Shown: positions 63,753 to 64,000 of the stretch, piece after piece | Layout of the letters: every line of letters starts with the position of its first letter | How positions within the stretch are numbered: position 1 is the first letter of the stretch | Assembly (NCBI RefSeq): GCF_035594125.1 | Contig: NC_087155.1 | Span: forward strand, 7,646,692 to 7,710,691 | Source: Scylla paramamosain | Taxonomy: Eukaryota; Arthropoda; Malacostraca; Decapoda; Portunidae | Reading direction: 5' to 3' | DNA length: 64,000 nt | Position numbers and translations under genes: made by a program | Notes under the pieces: generated by a model | Seen by the model: only the letters and a program-made list of their open reading frames with translations | Databases searched by the model: none | Told to the model about the DNA's origin: nothing

Positions 63753-63757
<5 letters not shown>

Positions 63758-63839
<82 letters not shown>

Positions 63840-63846
63840 TTTTTTT
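63758..63846. repeat. (TG)n followed by a T-run
   Basis: About 66 bases of TG then about 24 T, close to the window end. The region 62998-64000 otherwise shows no recognised exon, including none that completes DCTN3. Confidence 0.9.
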
Positions 63847-64000
63847 GTAGCTTCAATTCATGCATATTTCGAACAGGAGCTCCAACAAGTCAGTGTGATT
63901 TGTGCCAGGCCCGCTTATAGAGAGGAAAAAATTAATGTGGGTAAAGAGGGTTCCACTACCCACAACCAAGAGTAAGAAAAGAGAAGAGACCATTAACAAA

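Overview
The window reads as nuclear DNA of an arthropod, most likely a decapod crustacean and probably a brachyuran crab. The grounds are intron-rich animal genes on an AT-rich background, an extreme load of dinucleotide and trinucleotide microsatellites, and degenerate non-LTR, BEL/Pao-like, hAT-like and MITE-like elements. The crab assignment is an inference: the retroelement proteins resemble those I associate with swimming-crab genomes, and no search was possible. No bacterial, plasmid or viral replicon organisation is present.

Three cellular genes, all on the + strand, could be assembled exon by exon with reading frame preserved across every junction. (1) About 2384-12601: a 531-codon ankyrin-repeat protein ending in a SOCS-box-like segment, with 10 coding exons, a probable untranslated first exon, a candidate TATA promoter at 2351, and two GC-AG introns. 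(2) 18414-37980: a complete six-exon, 284-residue lysosomal thioesterase of the PPT2 family with signal peptide and catalytic Ser/Asp/His. (3) 45172 to beyond the window: dynactin subunit 3 (p24), four exons giving 158 codons; the C-terminal exon is not found here and probably lies downstream of 64000. Together the coding exons cover under 3 kb of the 64 kb. The three genes have unrelated roles (probable ubiquitin-ligase adaptor, lysosomal lipid-thioester hydrolysis, microtubule motor adaptor) and I see no functional link beyond adjacency.

The rest is introns and intergenic DNA filled with repeats. PPT2 intron 3 holds a 5'-truncated LINE whose two ends both touch (CT)n. PPT2 intron 5 holds a nearly full-length LINE, a partial second copy of it, and a Tigger/pogo-like repeat. 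DCTN3 intron 1 holds a decayed hAT element with matching terminal inverted repeats, a MITE nested inside another MITE, and a BEL/Pao-like remnant with two LTR-like direct repeats but only gag. DCTN3 intron 2 holds a second Tigger-like copy, a 1.4 kb uninterrupted (CA)n tract and a LINE 3' end. DCTN3 intron 3 holds a LINE remnant with reverse transcriptase, RNase H and Cys-His pieces. Downstream of exon 4 is a 468 bp MITE with 53 bp inverted repeats and a TAA target duplication.

I found no new multi-gene system. The most useful leads are the two GC-AG introns in the ankyrin/SOCS gene, the consistent sense-strand pyrimidine orientation of every long intronic (CT)n array, the repeated association of mobile elements with microsatellites, and the TISU-like start of DCTN3 lying just downstream of a (TA)n array.
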